Shown here: one piece after another, positions 25,048-34,022 of the stretch
Layout of the letters: each line of letters starts with the position of its first letter
Numbering within the stretch: the first letter of the stretch is position 1
Assembly (NCBI RefSeq): GCF_027594865.1
Contig: NZ_CP089391.1
Coordinates: forward strand, 6,602,501-6,666,500
Direction of reading: 5' to 3'
From: Bradyrhizobium xenonodulans
GTDB lineage: Bacteria; Pseudomonadota; Alphaproteobacteria; Rhizobiales; Xanthobacteraceae
DNA: 64,000 nucleotides
The notes under the pieces: generated by a model
Database searches by the model: none
The model's input: the letters and a program-made list of their open reading frames with translations, nothing else
Told to the model about the DNA's origin: nothing
Position numbers and translations under genes: made by a program

Positions 25048-25536
25048 ATGACCGCGCCGATCGCCATCATCATGGGAAGCCAGTCGGACTGGGAGACGAT
25101 GCGGCACGCCGCCGATACGCTTGCCGCGCTCGGCGTTGCCGCCGATACCCGTATCGTTTCGGCCCACCGCACCCCCGACCGGCTGTTTGCCTTCGCCAAG
25201 GGCGCCAAGGCGGCCGGCCACAAGGTCATCATCGCCGGTGCCGGCGGTGCGGCCCATCTTCCCGGCATGGCGGCGGCGCTGACGGAGCTGCCGGTGTTCG
25301 GTGTTCCCGTCGAATCCAGGACCCTCAAAGGCATCGATTCGCTCTATTCGATCGTGCAGATGCCCGCGGGCATCCCGGTCGGCACCCTCGCCATCGGCAA
25401 GGCCGGCGCGATCAACGCGGCGCTGCTTGCAGCGTCCGTCTTGGCGCTGTCCGACCCGGCTTTGTCGGATCGCCTCGCCGCCTGGCGCAAGGCACAGACC
25501 GAGGCGGTTGCCGAGCGCCCGGAGGACAAGGCGTGA
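25048..25536 (+). CDS. purE: N5-carboxyaminoimidazole ribonucleotide mutase
   Basis: 162 residues, the usual PurE length. [19 protein letters not shown] at the N-terminus and [37 protein letters not shown] are the signature segments; the active-site His is in SAHRTP. It moves the carboxylate of N5-CAIR to C4 in purine synthesis. Its stop overlaps the GTG start of purK (GTGA), so the two steps are made together. ATG at 25048. Confidence 0.97.
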   Translation: MTAPIAIIMGSQSDWETMRHAADTLAALGVAADTRIVSAHRTPDRLFAFAKGAKAAGHKVIIAGAGGAAHLPGMAAALTELPVFGVPVESRTLKGIDSLYSIVQMPAGIPVGTLAIGKAGAINAALLAASVLALSDPALSDRLAAWRKAQTEAVAERPEDKA

Positions 25537-26636
25537 CTGACGCAAAGCAGGTGAAGCTGAAGCCCGGCGACACCATCGGAATCCTCGGCGGCGGACAATT
25601 GGGGCGGATGCTGGCGATGGCTGCGGCGCGGCTCGGCCTGCGCTGCCAGGTGTTCTCGCCCGATCCGGATTCGCCGGCCTTCGACGTCGTGCTCAACGCG
25701 ACCTGCGCCGAATACGCCGACGTCGAGGCGCTCGAGCTGTTCGCAAGCGACGTCGACGTCATCACCTACGAATTCGAGAACGTACCGTCGGCCGCCGCGA
25801 TGGTGCTGGATGCGCGCCGCCCGGTGCTGCCCAACCGCAAGATCCTCGAGACGACGCAAGACCGGCTCGCCGAGAAGGATTTTGTCACAAGGCTCGGCAT
25901 CGGCACGGCGGCTTACGCGGACGTCACCTCAGTGGCGTCGTTACGCGAAGCCATCGTGAGGATCGGCCTTCCGGCCGTGCTGAAGACCCGCCGCTTCGGC
26001 TATGACGGCAAGGGCCAGGCCATCATCCGCGAGGGCGACGACATCGCGAAAGTGTGGACCAGCCTCGCCACCAAATCGGCGATCCTGGAAGCCTTCATCC
26101 CCTACGAGCGCGAGATCTCCGTGATCGCCGCACGCTCGGCATCGGGCCAGGTCGAGTGCTTCGACGTCACCGAGAACGAGCACCGCGACCACATTCTCAA
26201 GATCTCACGGGCGCCCGCGCCGATCCCGGACGCACTTGCCGAAGAAGCGCGCAGCATCGCCGGCAAGATCGCCAGCGCGCTCGACTATGTTGGCGTGCTC
26301 GCGGTCGAGATGTTCGTGCTCGCCAATGGCTCGGGGCCGAAAGTGCTGGTCAACGAGATTGCCCCGCGCGTGCATAATTCCGGCCACTGGACGCTCGACG
26401 GTGCGTCGGTCTCGCAGTTCGAGCAGCACATCCGCGCCATCGCCGGCTGGCCGCTCGGCAAGCCCGTGCGTCACGGCGACATCGTCACCATGACCAACCT
26501 GATCGGCGAGGAGATCAACGATTACGAAAAGTGGCTGACCGTCCCGGGCGCGACCATTCACATTTACGGCAAGGGCGCACCGCGCCCCGGCCGCAAGATG
26601 GGCCACGTCACCGAGGTCCAGCCGAAAGGCAAGTAG
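25533..26636 (+). CDS. purK: N5-carboxyaminoimidazole ribonucleotide synthase
   Basis: 367 residues, an ATP-grasp enzyme that makes N5-CAIR from AIR, bicarbonate and ATP. The N-terminal [24 protein letters not shown], the ATP-grasp segment [16 protein letters not shown] and [16 protein letters not shown] are diagnostic. It begins with GTG at 25533, overlapping the purE stop by four bases. A hairpin just past the stop serves both this gene and convergent aqpZ. Confidence 0.97.
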   Translation: MTDAKQVKLKPGDTIGILGGGQLGRMLAMAAARLGLRCQVFSPDPDSPAFDVVLNATCAEYADVEALELFASDVDVITYEFENVPSAAAMVLDARRPVLPNRKILETTQDRLAEKDFVTRLGIGTAAYADVTSVASLREAIVRIGLPAVLKTRRFGYDGKGQAIIREGDDIAKVWTSLATKSAILEAFIPYEREISVIAARSASGQVECFDVTENEHRDHILKISRAPAPIPDALAEEARSIAGKIASALDYVGVLAVEMFVLANGSGPKVLVNEIAPRVHNSGHWTLDGASVSQFEQHIRAIAGWPLGKPVRHGDIVTMTNLIGEEINDYEKWLTVPGATIHIYGKGAPRPGRKMGHVTEVQPKGK

Positions 26637-26669
26637 CGGGACCGCGGCGCATGCTGCGATCCCGCCTTT
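26636..26669. terminator. terminator between convergent purK and aqpZ
   Basis: GCGGGA (26636-26641, overlapping the purK stop) pairs with TCCCGC (26660-26665), with further pairing inside; CTTTT follows on the plus strand. Confidence 0.55.
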
Positions 26670-26673
26670 TCGA

Positions 26674-27396
26674 TCAAGCCGTCTTCGCGCCCGCGACGAC
26701 GCCTGAGGGCTCCTCGCTGAGCCAGCGATAGACCACCCCGCCCAGTGCGCCGCCGATCAGCGGCGCGACCCAGAACAGCCAGAGCTGCGACAGAGCCCAG
26801 CCGCCGACGAACAGCGCGGGACCGGTGCTGCGCGCCGGGTTCACCGACGTGTTGGTGACGGGGATGCTGACGAGATGGATCATCACCAGCGCGAGCCCGA
26901 TCGCGAGCGGCGCGAAGCCCGCCGGCGCGCGGCCGTGGGTCGCGCCCATGATGATGAACAAGAACATCATGGTCATCACCACCTCGGTGACGAAGCAGAC
27001 GGCCATGCTGTACTGGCCGGGCGAATGCGCATCATAGCCGTTCGACGCAAAACCCTTGGTGACGTCGAAACCGGGCGCGCCGCTGGCAATGACATAGAGC
27101 AGCCACGCAGCAAAGATCGCCCCGCCCACCTGGGCAATCACGTAGGGCAGGATCTGTCCGGCCGGAAAGCGCCCGCCGGCAGCAAGACCGACCGTGACGG
27201 CCGGATTGAGGTGGCAGCCGGAGATGTGGCCGATCGCATAGGCCATGGTGACGACGCTTAAGCCGAACGCCAGGGACACGCCGACCAGACCGATTCCGAC
27301 CTGGGGGAAGCCGGCTGCAATGACCGCGCTACCGCAGCCCGCAAATGTGAGCCAGAATGTGCCGATGGCCTCGGCAGCGTATTTTTTCATATCCAT
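26674..27396 (-). CDS. aqpZ: aquaporin Z
   Basis: 240 residues, six helices with two NPA half-loops: [11 protein letters not shown] and [10 protein letters not shown]. The selectivity-filter residues of water-specific AqpZ are all visible: Phe in VSLAFGLSV, His in MIHLVSIP, Thr in NTSVNPA and Arg in NPAR. It should pass water but not glycerol. I chose ATG 27396 ([14 protein letters not shown]) with GAGGGG 8 bases upstream; a longer frame to 27471 adds an unlikely N-terminus. It stands alone, convergent with purK. Confidence 0.95.
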   Translation of the reverse strand: MDMKKYAAEAIGTFWLTFAGCGSAVIAAGFPQVGIGLVGVSLAFGLSVVTMAYAIGHISGCHLNPAVTVGLAAGGRFPAGQILPYVIAQVGGAIFAAWLLYVIASGAPGFDVTKGFASNGYDAHSPGQYSMAVCFVTEVVMTMMFLFIIMGATHGRAPAGFAPLAIGLALVMIHLVSIPVTNTSVNPARSTGPALFVGGWALSQLWLFWVAPLIGGALGGVVYRWLSEEPSGVVAGAKTA

Positions 27397-27658
27397 GTGT
27401 CGTCCCCTCATTTCCAGGATTCCGGAACAAAGCTCCGGCCGCGGCCCCCTCAATGGCGTCAAATCTCCCAAATCAGGGCCACATGGAGGTATTTTCGCCG
27501 CATTTAATGGCCGAACTTGGCCCGAAAACCTGCTTGGCAGGTGGACATTGCAGGTTTTGTCTGATACATCCGCGCCCTCAAGGTTAAGGGCTTGCGCGTT
27601 TCGCCATCCCCTTAGACTTACCAGAATTCAAATCCGATCCACCTGAAGAGGATGCCGC

Positions 27659-27955
27659 GTGCAGGTTCTCGTCCGCGATAACAATGTCGATCAAGCCCTG
27701 AAGGCGCTGAAGAAGAAGATGCAGCGCGAGGGAATTTTCCGCGAGATGAAGCTCCGCGGTCATTACGAGAAGCCCTCCGAGAAGAAGGCCCGTGAAAAGG
27801 CCGAAGCCGTGCGCCGCGCGCGCAAGCTGGCCCGCAAGAAGCTGCAGCGCGAAGGCCTGCTGCCGATGAAGCCGAAGCCGGTGTTCGGCGCCGGCCCCGG
27901 CGGTGATCGTGGCGGTCGTAGCGGCCCGGGTGCAGGTCCGCGCGGACCGCGCTGA
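27659..27955 (+). CDS. rpsU: 30S ribosomal protein S21
   Basis: 98 residues. [20 protein letters not shown] is the diagnostic start, followed by the basic S21 core to about residue 70. A tail of about 25 residues rich in Gly, Pro and Arg follows, longer than the roughly 70-residue S21 of enterobacteria. S21 helps the 30S subunit pair with the Shine-Dalgarno sequence during initiation. GTG start at 27659 with GAGGA 8 bases upstream. A strong terminator lies 33 bases past the stop. Confidence 0.97.
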   Translation: MQVLVRDNNVDQALKALKKKMQREGIFREMKLRGHYEKPSEKKAREKAEAVRRARKLARKKLQREGLLPMKPKPVFGAGPGGDRGGRSGPGAGPRGPR

Positions 27956-27988
27956 TTTGCCGGACTTGTAAGATCTCAGTTTTCGATG

Positions 27989-28018
27989 ACGCGGGCCCCT
28001 GGCCCGCGTTATTGTTTT
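27989..28018 (+). terminator. rho-independent terminator of rpsU
   Basis: ACGCGGGCC-CCT-GGCCCGCGT, a perfect 9-bp stem, followed by TATTGTTTTG. Confidence 0.85.
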
Positions 28019-28060
28019 GTGAGCGGTGCCTTTCTGGGACGGGGCACTACCGATGCGGCC

Positions 28061-28187
28061 CTAAAGCGCGATGAGATTGCGTTGAAAAATCATCGCGCTT
28101 TAGTTTGTTGTTCGAGCATGATCTTTTCGGAAAACCGCTGCACACTGTTCGCTAACGCGGTCCTTCGGATCCAGATCATGCTCTAGC
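28061..28187. repeat. RIME-like double palindrome
   Basis: First hairpin: CTAAAGCGCGATGA (28061-28074) with TCATCGCGCTTTAG (28090-28103), a perfect 14-bp stem. Second: GAGCATGATC (28114-28123) with GATCATGCTC (28174-28183), a perfect 10-bp stem around a partly paired interior. This two-palindrome mosaic is a widely repeated intergenic element in rhizobia. It lies between rpsU and the TPR lipoprotein gene, 15 bases before the latter's ATG. Confidence 0.85.
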
Positions 28188-28202
28188 GCGAGCGAACCGT
28201 AG

Positions 28203-28856
28203 ATGGCCATCCCTTTCTCCGTGCGCGGCTTGGCGCGGCTACGCCGGATCTGGCGTCAGCCGCTCGCGCTCTGCTTGATGGGCGTCGCGCTGTGCGGTTG
28301 CTCCTTCGACCTTGGCTCCCTGATGCCGGAGAAGGACAAGCCGCAGGAGGCACCCAAGGCGGCTGCCGCCACGGAAAGCGCCGTCAGCGCCGACAATGTC
28401 TCTGAGGCCCAGGTCCATACGGCCAAAGGCCAAACCCTGGCGAAGTCGGGAGAGACGGCCGGCGCGCTGGACGAGTTCAATCGTGCCATAGCGCTCGATC
28501 CCTACAACGCGCAGGCTCTGTATGGCCGCGCCCTGATCTATCAGGGCAGCAACGAGCACAACTTCGCCATCGCCGATTTCAGCGCCGCCAACGGGCTCAA
28601 CCCGCAAAAGGTCGAGCCGCTGCTCGGCCGCGCCACCAGCTATCTCGCCATCGGCAAGGTCAAGGAAGCCGCGGCCGATCTCGATGAGGCCTCCGAGGCC
28701 GACCCGCACAACGCCCAGGTGTGGACCGCGCGGGGCCAGGCTTATGAGCGGCTGGGCGACAGGGCCAAGGCGGCCGCGTCCTACAACAAGGCCGTCGCGC
28801 TGCGTCCACGTGACGATGCCGCCCGCAGCGGCCTCGCCCGTGTCGGCGGCGGCTGA
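28203..28856 (+). CDS. TPR-repeat lipoprotein
   Basis: 217 residues. The N-terminus has a signal peptide with a lipobox-like end (MGVALCGCSF), so Cys may be lipidated and the protein held at the periplasmic face. From about residue 70 come three to four TPR units (e.g. GALDEFNRAIALDPYNAQALYGRALIY; DRAKAAASYNKAVALRPRDD). TPR proteins of this kind scaffold envelope complexes. It stands alone; the partner is unknown. The upstream region is occupied by a RIME-like repeat that ends 15 bases before the ATG. Confidence 0.8.
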   Translation: MAIPFSVRGLARLRRIWRQPLALCLMGVALCGCSFDLGSLMPEKDKPQEAPKAAAATESAVSADNVSEAQVHTAKGQTLAKSGETAGALDEFNRAIALDPYNAQALYGRALIYQGSNEHNFAIADFSAANGLNPQKVEPLLGRATSYLAIGKVKEAAADLDEASEADPHNAQVWTARGQAYERLGDRAKAAASYNKAVALRPRDDAARSGLARVGGG

Positions 28857-28881
28857 CAGTCCTGGCAGCGCAGGCGCCGTC

Positions 28882-29829
28882 TTAATCGGGGGTGGAGTTC
28901 TTCGGCAGCACGGAGTGGAACATCGACTTCATGCCCGACAGCATCTCGTCGGCGACATTGGTCTTCTTCGGCCGCGGCAGGGTGGCGCCGGCATCGGCGC
29001 GCAGATCGAGCGGCGGCGCAATCATCGGGACCGGGATATCAGCCGGCGGCGTCATCCGGTTCGGATCGTCGTTGCCGACCGAGGCGGTGTAGGACGGCGA
29101 CGAACCGCTATTGCCATAGGCCTCAGGTGCAGGCGTCGACACCGTGATCGGCGGCGGCAATGGGCGGACCATGGACGGCTCCGCCGAGATAACACGCGGG
29201 GCCTCCGGGCTGCGGGCGGCTTCCCGCACCGCGGGCTCCGAGGTCTTCTCGGCCGGCTTGGTCTCGCCAGACTTGAATTCGGTGGATTTGGACTCGGCGG
29301 CCTTGGCTTCGGCAGATCTGCCCTCAGGCGACTTGCGCAGGCGCTCGATGGCGGCGCGGGCAAGATCATTGGCATCAGGGGTCGCGGCAGCCGGCGCCGA
29401 ATTGGCTTCAACCACCGGAGCGGTGGCTGCCGGGGTCGACTTGGCGGCCGCCTTCTCGCGCGCCGCGGGGCGCCCATGCGAAGCGGTCTCGGCCGGAGCA
29501 ACATCCGCAGCCTTGGTATCCGCAGCCTTGGTCTCGGACTTGTCGGCGGGCTTCTCGGCCGCGGCCTTCTCCGTCACGCTCTTCTCGGAGACGCCCTTCT
29601 CAGAGACGCCCTTCTCAGAAACGCCCTTGGCCTTGACGCCGGGCGCGGGCAGGTTGGCGGTGTCCGTCGGCTTGGCGTCCTTGCCGGCCTCGGCAGGCGC
29701 AACGACAGCTGCGGGGGTATCCGCCGCCGGCTTGGCGTTGATGTAGTGGTTAACGATGTACGCCCCGATGATCGTCGCGAGCACCGAGGGGAAAATATCC
29801 ATCGAGATTTTAGCGAGGTATTTCAGCAT
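28882..29829 (-). CDS. membrane-anchored low-complexity protein
   Basis: 315 residues. One N-terminal helix (DIFPSVLATIIGAYIVNHYI) is followed by a long Ala/Lys/Glu/Pro-rich region and no recognisable domain. Four copies of a five-residue unit, GVSEK-type, lie near residues 69-88 and are encoded by tandem 15-bp repeats. The C-terminal 80 residues are less repetitive and end DEMLSGMKSMFHSVLPKNSTPD. It looks like a periplasm-facing tether. I do not recognise a family; in Bradyrhizobium such proteins are annotated hypothetical. Confidence 0.7.
   Translation of the reverse strand: MLKYLAKISMDIFPSVLATIIGAYIVNHYINAKPAADTPAAVVAPAEAGKDAKPTDTANLPAPGVKAKGVSEKGVSEKGVSEKSVTEKAAAEKPADKSETKAADTKAADVAPAETASHGRPAAREKAAAKSTPAATAPVVEANSAPAAATPDANDLARAAIERLRKSPEGRSAEAKAAESKSTEFKSGETKPAEKTSEPAVREAARSPEAPRVISAEPSMVRPLPPPITVSTPAPEAYGNSGSSPSYTASVGNDDPNRMTPPADIPVPMIAPPLDLRADAGATLPRPKKTNVADEMLSGMKSMFHSVLPKNSTPD
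29566..29625. repeat. four 15-bp tandem repeats inside a gene
   Basis: Units of the form CTTCTCNGAGACGCC at 29581, 29596 and 29611, plus a diverged unit at 29566. Because 15 is divisible by three, copy-number change would keep the frame and alter only the length of the EK-rich linker. Confidence 0.8.
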
Positions 29830-29920
29830 TTCTCGGCCACTCCCCGCGCGTCAGATGCGGGAACTTTGGGGCATTGTAAGGGATCAACTGCGACGGATCG
29901 ATGGCAAACGTAACGCTGCC

Positions 29921-30205
29921 TTACGGCTTCAGCTCGATCTCAAGGAACACGATCTCGGTTGAGGTTTCGTTAAGTACGTCGTGTTGGACGCCGGCCTTGC
30001 GAAAGTAGGATTTTCCGGCCGCAAGCTGCGCCTTGGAACGCTCGCCACCGGGCGCCACGATGGTCATCTCGCCGGCGACGACGGGCACGATGACATAGTC
30101 CATGCCGTGGGTGTGATGCCCGGTCGCGCTGCCCGGGGCAAGCCGCCACTCGGTCACCCGGACCTGTTCGTTGTCGATCTGGACCTCGGACTTGGCGGCA
30201 AGCAT
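29921..30205 (-). CDS. small cupin-domain protein
   Basis: 94 residues, a single cupin barrel. Metal-binding motif 1 is PGSATGHHTHGMDYVIVPVVAGE (His, His, Glu), and motif 2 supplies His in AGVQHDVLN. It could be a small metal-dependent enzyme or sensor. It lies 18 bases downstream of the ChaA-type antiporter gene on the same strand, so the two are probably co-transcribed; a functional link is not evident. Confidence 0.8.
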   Translation of the reverse strand: MLAAKSEVQIDNEQVRVTEWRLAPGSATGHHTHGMDYVIVPVVAGEMTIVAPGGERSKAQLAAGKSYFRKAGVQHDVLNETSTEIVFLEIELKP

Positions 30206-30223
30206 CGGAACCTCTTTGGGGAA

Positions 30224-31321
30224 TCAGGGCACGAAAACCATGAACACATAGACGGCAAATACCACCATATGGACCAGCCCGAACAGGACATTGGTCCTGC
30301 CGGTGCCGAAGGTCAGCATGCTCAGCAAGAATGTCAGGAACAGCAGCGCGGTGTTCGCCGGGTTCAGGCCCAGCACCAGCGGCTGGTCGAGCGCATAGGT
30401 GGCCAGTCCGACCGCCGGTATGGTCAGGCCGATGGTTGCGAGCGAGGAACCGAGCGCCAGGTTGATGCTCTTCTGGAGATCGTTCTTGCGAGCCGCGGCG
30501 ATCGCCGAGACGCCCTCCGGCATCAGGATCAGGAGCGCGACCAGCAGGCCAGCAAAGGCCGGCGGCGCGCCGATCCTGGCGGCGACGGCATCGACCACGA
30601 GGGAGAACTTCTTGGCGAGCAGGACCACCGCCAGTAGCGAGACCAGCAGCAGCGCGATGCTGAGTGCCAGCATCCCGCCCGACAAATGCGCCTCCCCGCC
30701 CTCGCCGTCCGCCCGCTCGTGGACGAAGTAATCCTTGTGTAGGACGGTCTGGGTGTAGAGGAACACGCCGTAGAGCACGATCGTTGCGAGATCGACGAAG
30801 CCGAGCTGGATCGCCGAATAGATCGGGCCCGGCGTCGTCAGCGTGTAATTGGGCATGATCAGCGTGATCGTTGCCATTGCAGTCAGCACGCTGAGATAGA
30901 CGTTGGCGCCGGAGACCTGAAAGCCCTGCTCGCGATAGCGCATGCCGCCGATGAACACGCAAAGACCGACGAGGCCGTTGCAGACGATCATCACGACCGC
31001 GAACACGGTGTCGCGCGCGAGCTCCGGCGCCGGCTTGTCGCCGAGCATGATCGTGGTGATCAGCGCCACTTCGATGATGGTCACCGCCAGCGTCAGCAGC
31101 AGCGTGCCGTAGGGCTCGCCGATGCGCTCGGCGATCACCTCGGAATGGTGAACGGCCGCGAACACGGTCCCGAACAGGATCACCAGGAGCACGATCGCGA
31201 ACAGGCCGCCGCCGGCCGACAGGGTGAAGCCATAGCCGGTCGCGGTCACGATCAGGAACAGCAGCACTGCCAGAGCGGGGAAGATCCATGACGACCGCGG
31301 CATCGGTCCGTGTGCGCTCAT
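30224..31321 (-). CDS. chaA: calcium/proton antiporter, ChaA/CaxA type
   Basis: 365 residues, about eleven helices, in two halves. The CaCA-superfamily alpha repeats are clear: GEPYGTLLLTLAVTIIEVALI in the first half and LILMPEGVSAIAAARKNDLQKSINLALGSSLATIGLTIP in the second. It exports Ca2+ (and perhaps Na+ or K+) in exchange for protons across the inner membrane. ATG at 31321. Neighbours are the cupin downstream and an alpha/beta hydrolase upstream, both on the same strand. Confidence 0.9.
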   Translation of the reverse strand: MSAHGPMPRSSWIFPALAVLLFLIVTATGYGFTLSAGGGLFAIVLLVILFGTVFAAVHHSEVIAERIGEPYGTLLLTLAVTIIEVALITTIMLGDKPAPELARDTVFAVVMIVCNGLVGLCVFIGGMRYREQGFQVSGANVYLSVLTAMATITLIMPNYTLTTPGPIYSAIQLGFVDLATIVLYGVFLYTQTVLHKDYFVHERADGEGGEAHLSGGMLALSIALLLVSLLAVVLLAKKFSLVVDAVAARIGAPPAFAGLLVALLILMPEGVSAIAAARKNDLQKSINLALGSSLATIGLTIPAVGLATYALDQPLVLGLNPANTALLFLTFLLSMLTFGTGRTNVLFGLVHMVVFAVYVFMVFVP

Positions 31322-31381
31322 GCAGGCGATTCCTTCAAGTGACGGACCGATTATGCGCGAGAAGATCGCGGCCGTCAGCCC

Positions 31382-32182
31382 TCAGGAGCCATTGATGAAT
31401 TGCCGCGCCGTCTCCAGAGCCCCGAAATCATCGAGATTTTCGTGCCCGCCGCCTGCAAACCGGACCAGCTTCTTCGGCTCGCGCGCGAGGGCAAACAAGC
31501 GCTCGCCGAAAGCAACGGGGATCGCGGGGTCGCTCGTACCGTGCATGATCAGCAGCGGCACCGTGACGCCCGCGATCCGCTCGTCGGAGTGAAATCGATC
31601 CCGCATCAGCAGGCGAACCGGAACGAAGCGAAAGAGCGAGGCTGCAACGTCAACCGTCGACGTGTAGGGAGCTTCCAGGATCAATTTTCCGACCGGATGC
31701 CCGGATGCGACGGCGACGGCAACGCCGGTCCCAAGCGAGAAACCCCAGGCGACGATACGCCGTGCATCGTAGCGTTCCGTCGCAAAGGCGTAGGCCGCAG
31801 CCGCGTCCTGCAACAGGCCCTGCTCGCTGGGCGCGCCCGTCGAGCCGGCATAGCCGCGATAGGACAGCGCGACGAGGCCGGTGCCGTCGGCCGTGATGCC
31901 CTTGAAGCGGCTGACGCGCCCTGCAAGGAAGTCGCCGTTGCCTGGAAAGAACAGGACCACGGCATGACCGGGCTTTGCCGGGACATGCCAGACGATGACC
32001 TTCTCGCCATCGAATGTCGTGAGAACGTGCTCCTCAGCCTCGGGAAATCCCGCGGCGGCGGGCGCCCTGCGCTCGACCGTGGGTATCGGAAACAGCATGT
32101 CGCGCTGCTTCACATAGAGCAGGAGCAGACCGGCGAGATAACCGGACGCAAGGACGATGGCGATCCATTTCAGGACTGTCAT
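31382..32182 (-). CDS. alpha/beta hydrolase, ABHD13/17-like
   Basis: 266 residues. An N-terminal helix (WIAIVLASGYLAGLLLLYV) anchors it to the inner membrane. The nucleophile elbow is GFSLGTG, the acid is the Asp of HGTSDPAIP, and the His is in GGGHENLDDFG. Related bacterial proteins are uncharacterised; eukaryotic ABHD17 removes palmitate from proteins. It stands 60 bases upstream of chaA, and the transhydrogenase operon ends 73 bases further upstream. Confidence 0.85.
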   Translation of the reverse strand: MTVLKWIAIVLASGYLAGLLLLYVKQRDMLFPIPTVERRAPAAAGFPEAEEHVLTTFDGEKVIVWHVPAKPGHAVVLFFPGNGDFLAGRVSRFKGITADGTGLVALSYRGYAGSTGAPSEQGLLQDAAAAYAFATERYDARRIVAWGFSLGTGVAVAVASGHPVGKLILEAPYTSTVDVAASLFRFVPVRLLMRDRFHSDERIAGVTVPLLIMHGTSDPAIPVAFGERLFALAREPKKLVRFAGGGHENLDDFGALETARQFINGS

Positions 32183-32255
32183 CGCTGCGCCGCCGCTCCG
32201 GAATTCAGCCGCACGCCAACGCGTCGCCGGCGTGCCATCCGATGCGACCCTCGCG

Positions 32256-33653
32256 CTACATCGCCTTGACGATGTTCTCGGTGACCTTCTTGGCGTCGCC
32301 GAGCAGCATCATGGTGTTGTCGCGATAGAACAGCGGATTGTCGATGCCGGCATAGCCGGACGCGAGCGAGCGCTTGATGAACATCACCGTGCCGGCCTTC
32401 CAGACCTGGAGCACGGGCATGCCGTAGATCGGCGAGGTCTTGTCCTCTTCGGCCGCCGGGTTGGTGACGTCGTTGGCGCCGATCACGAAGGCGATGTCGG
32501 CCTGCGCGAATTCGGAGTTGATGTCCTCGAGCTCGAACACCTCGTCATAGGGCACGTTGGCTTCGGCCAGCAGCACGTTCATGTGGCCTGGCATGCGGCC
32601 GGCGACCGGGTGAATGGCGTACTTCACCTCGACGCCTTCCTTCTTGAGAATGTCGCCCATTTCGCGCAGCGCGTGCTGGGCCTGCGCCACCGCCATGCCG
32701 TAGCCGGGCACGATGATGACCTTCTGGGCATTCTTCATGATGAAGGCGGCATCGTCGGCCGAGCCGAGCTTGGCGGGCTTCTGCTCGCCCGAGCCGCCGC
32801 CGGCCGCGGCGGTCTCGCCGCCGAAGCCGCCGAGGATGACCGAGATGAAGGACCGGTTCATCGCGTGGCACATGATGTAGGACAGGATCGCGCCCGACGA
32901 GCCGACCAGTGCGCCGGTGATGATCAGCGCGGAGTTGCCGAGCGTGAAGCCGATACCGGCCGCGGCCCAGCCGGAGTAGGAGTTCAGCATCGAGATCACG
33001 ACCGGCATGTCGGCGCCGCCGATCGGGATGATCATGAGCACGCCGAGCGCCAGGGCGAGGATGACGATCAGCCAGAAGTCGAGCGCGCTGCCCGTCATCA
33101 CCAGCCCGACGATGAAGACGACGAGCGCGATTGCCAGCGCGATGTTGATGACATGGCGGAACGGCAGGATGATCGGCGCACCGCTCATCCGCGCGGACAG
33201 CTTCAGGAACGCGATCACCGAGCCGGTGAAGGTCAGCGCGCCGATGGCGACACCGAGCGACATCTCGACCAGGCTCTGCGGATGGATGTTGCCGGGCGTG
33301 CCGATGTCGAAGGCCTCGGGCGCGTAGAACGCACCGGCAGCGACCAGCACCGCGGCCATGCCGACCAGCGAGTGGAAGGCGGCGACCAGTTCGGGCATCG
33401 AGGTCATCGGCACGCGGCGGGCGATCACCGCGCCGATCGCACCGCCAATGGCGATACCTGATATCACCAGGATCCAGGCGACGCCGTCCGCCGGCGGATG
33501 GCTGGCCAGCGTGGTCGCGACCGCGATCCCCATGCCGATCATGCCGAACAGATTGCCCTGGCGCGACGTCGCCGGGCTCGACAGCCCGCGCAGCGACAGG
33601 ATGAACAGCACCCCCGCCACGAGATACAAAAATGCAGAGAGATTGGCGTTCAT
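32256..33653 (-). CDS. pntB: proton-translocating NAD(P)+ transhydrogenase subunit beta
   Basis: 465 residues, the normal length. The N-terminal half has about eight to nine helices and forms part of the proton channel (domain II); the C-terminal half is the NADP(H)-binding domain III with VIIVPGYGMAVAQAQHALREM and the GRMPGHMNVLLAEA loop. Together with PntAA and PntAB it uses the proton gradient to make NADPH from NADH. Last gene of a three-gene operon. Confidence 0.97.
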   Translation of the reverse strand: MNANLSAFLYLVAGVLFILSLRGLSSPATSRQGNLFGMIGMGIAVATTLASHPPADGVAWILVISGIAIGGAIGAVIARRVPMTSMPELVAAFHSLVGMAAVLVAAGAFYAPEAFDIGTPGNIHPQSLVEMSLGVAIGALTFTGSVIAFLKLSARMSGAPIILPFRHVINIALAIALVVFIVGLVMTGSALDFWLIVILALALGVLMIIPIGGADMPVVISMLNSYSGWAAAGIGFTLGNSALIITGALVGSSGAILSYIMCHAMNRSFISVILGGFGGETAAAGGGSGEQKPAKLGSADDAAFIMKNAQKVIIVPGYGMAVAQAQHALREMGDILKKEGVEVKYAIHPVAGRMPGHMNVLLAEANVPYDEVFELEDINSEFAQADIAFVIGANDVTNPAAEEDKTSPIYGMPVLQVWKAGTVMFIKRSLASGYAGIDNPLFYRDNTMMLLGDAKKVTENIVKAM

Positions 33654-33692
33654 CTCAGGTCCCCATCTGTCCCTTCAGCCCGAGGTGGCCGC

Positions 33693-34010
33693 TTACTTCG
33701 ACTTCTTCTTGTACATCGCCAGCATGCGCTGGGTGACAAGGAAGCCGCCAAAGATGTTTACGCAGGCGAAGATGAGCGCGATGAAGCCGAAGCCGCGCGC
33801 CCAGCCCGAGCCGCTCGAAACCATGCCGACGCCGACCGCGAGCAGCGCGCCGACCACGATCACCGAGGAGATCGCGTTGGTCACGCTCATCAGCGGCGTG
33901 TGCAGCGCCGGCGTCACCGACCACACCACGAAATAGCCGACGAAGACGGCGAGGACGAAGATCGACAGCCGGAAGACGAAGGGGTCGACGACCTGTGCAA
34001 CATGCTCCAT
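33693..34010 (-). CDS. pntAB: transhydrogenase subunit alpha part 2
   Basis: 105 residues with about three to four helices; it is the membrane part of the alpha subunit that is fused to PntAA in E. coli but separate in many alphaproteobacteria. The segment [34 protein letters not shown] is highly conserved. AAGGAG lies 9 bases before its ATG. It sits between pntAA and pntB with short gaps. Confidence 0.95.
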   Translation of the reverse strand: MEHVAQVVDPFVFRLSIFVLAVFVGYFVVWSVTPALHTPLMSVTNAISSVIVVGALLAVGVGMVSSGSGWARGFGFIALIFACVNIFGGFLVTQRMLAMYKKKSK

Positions 34011-34022
34011 GGCGATCTCTCC

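Noticed and set aside
28684..29913. Long plus-strand frame overlapping the TPR gene and antisense to the repeat-bearing gene
   Set aside because: Gly/Arg-rich shadow composition; the minus-strand gene has a membrane anchor and in-frame repeats.
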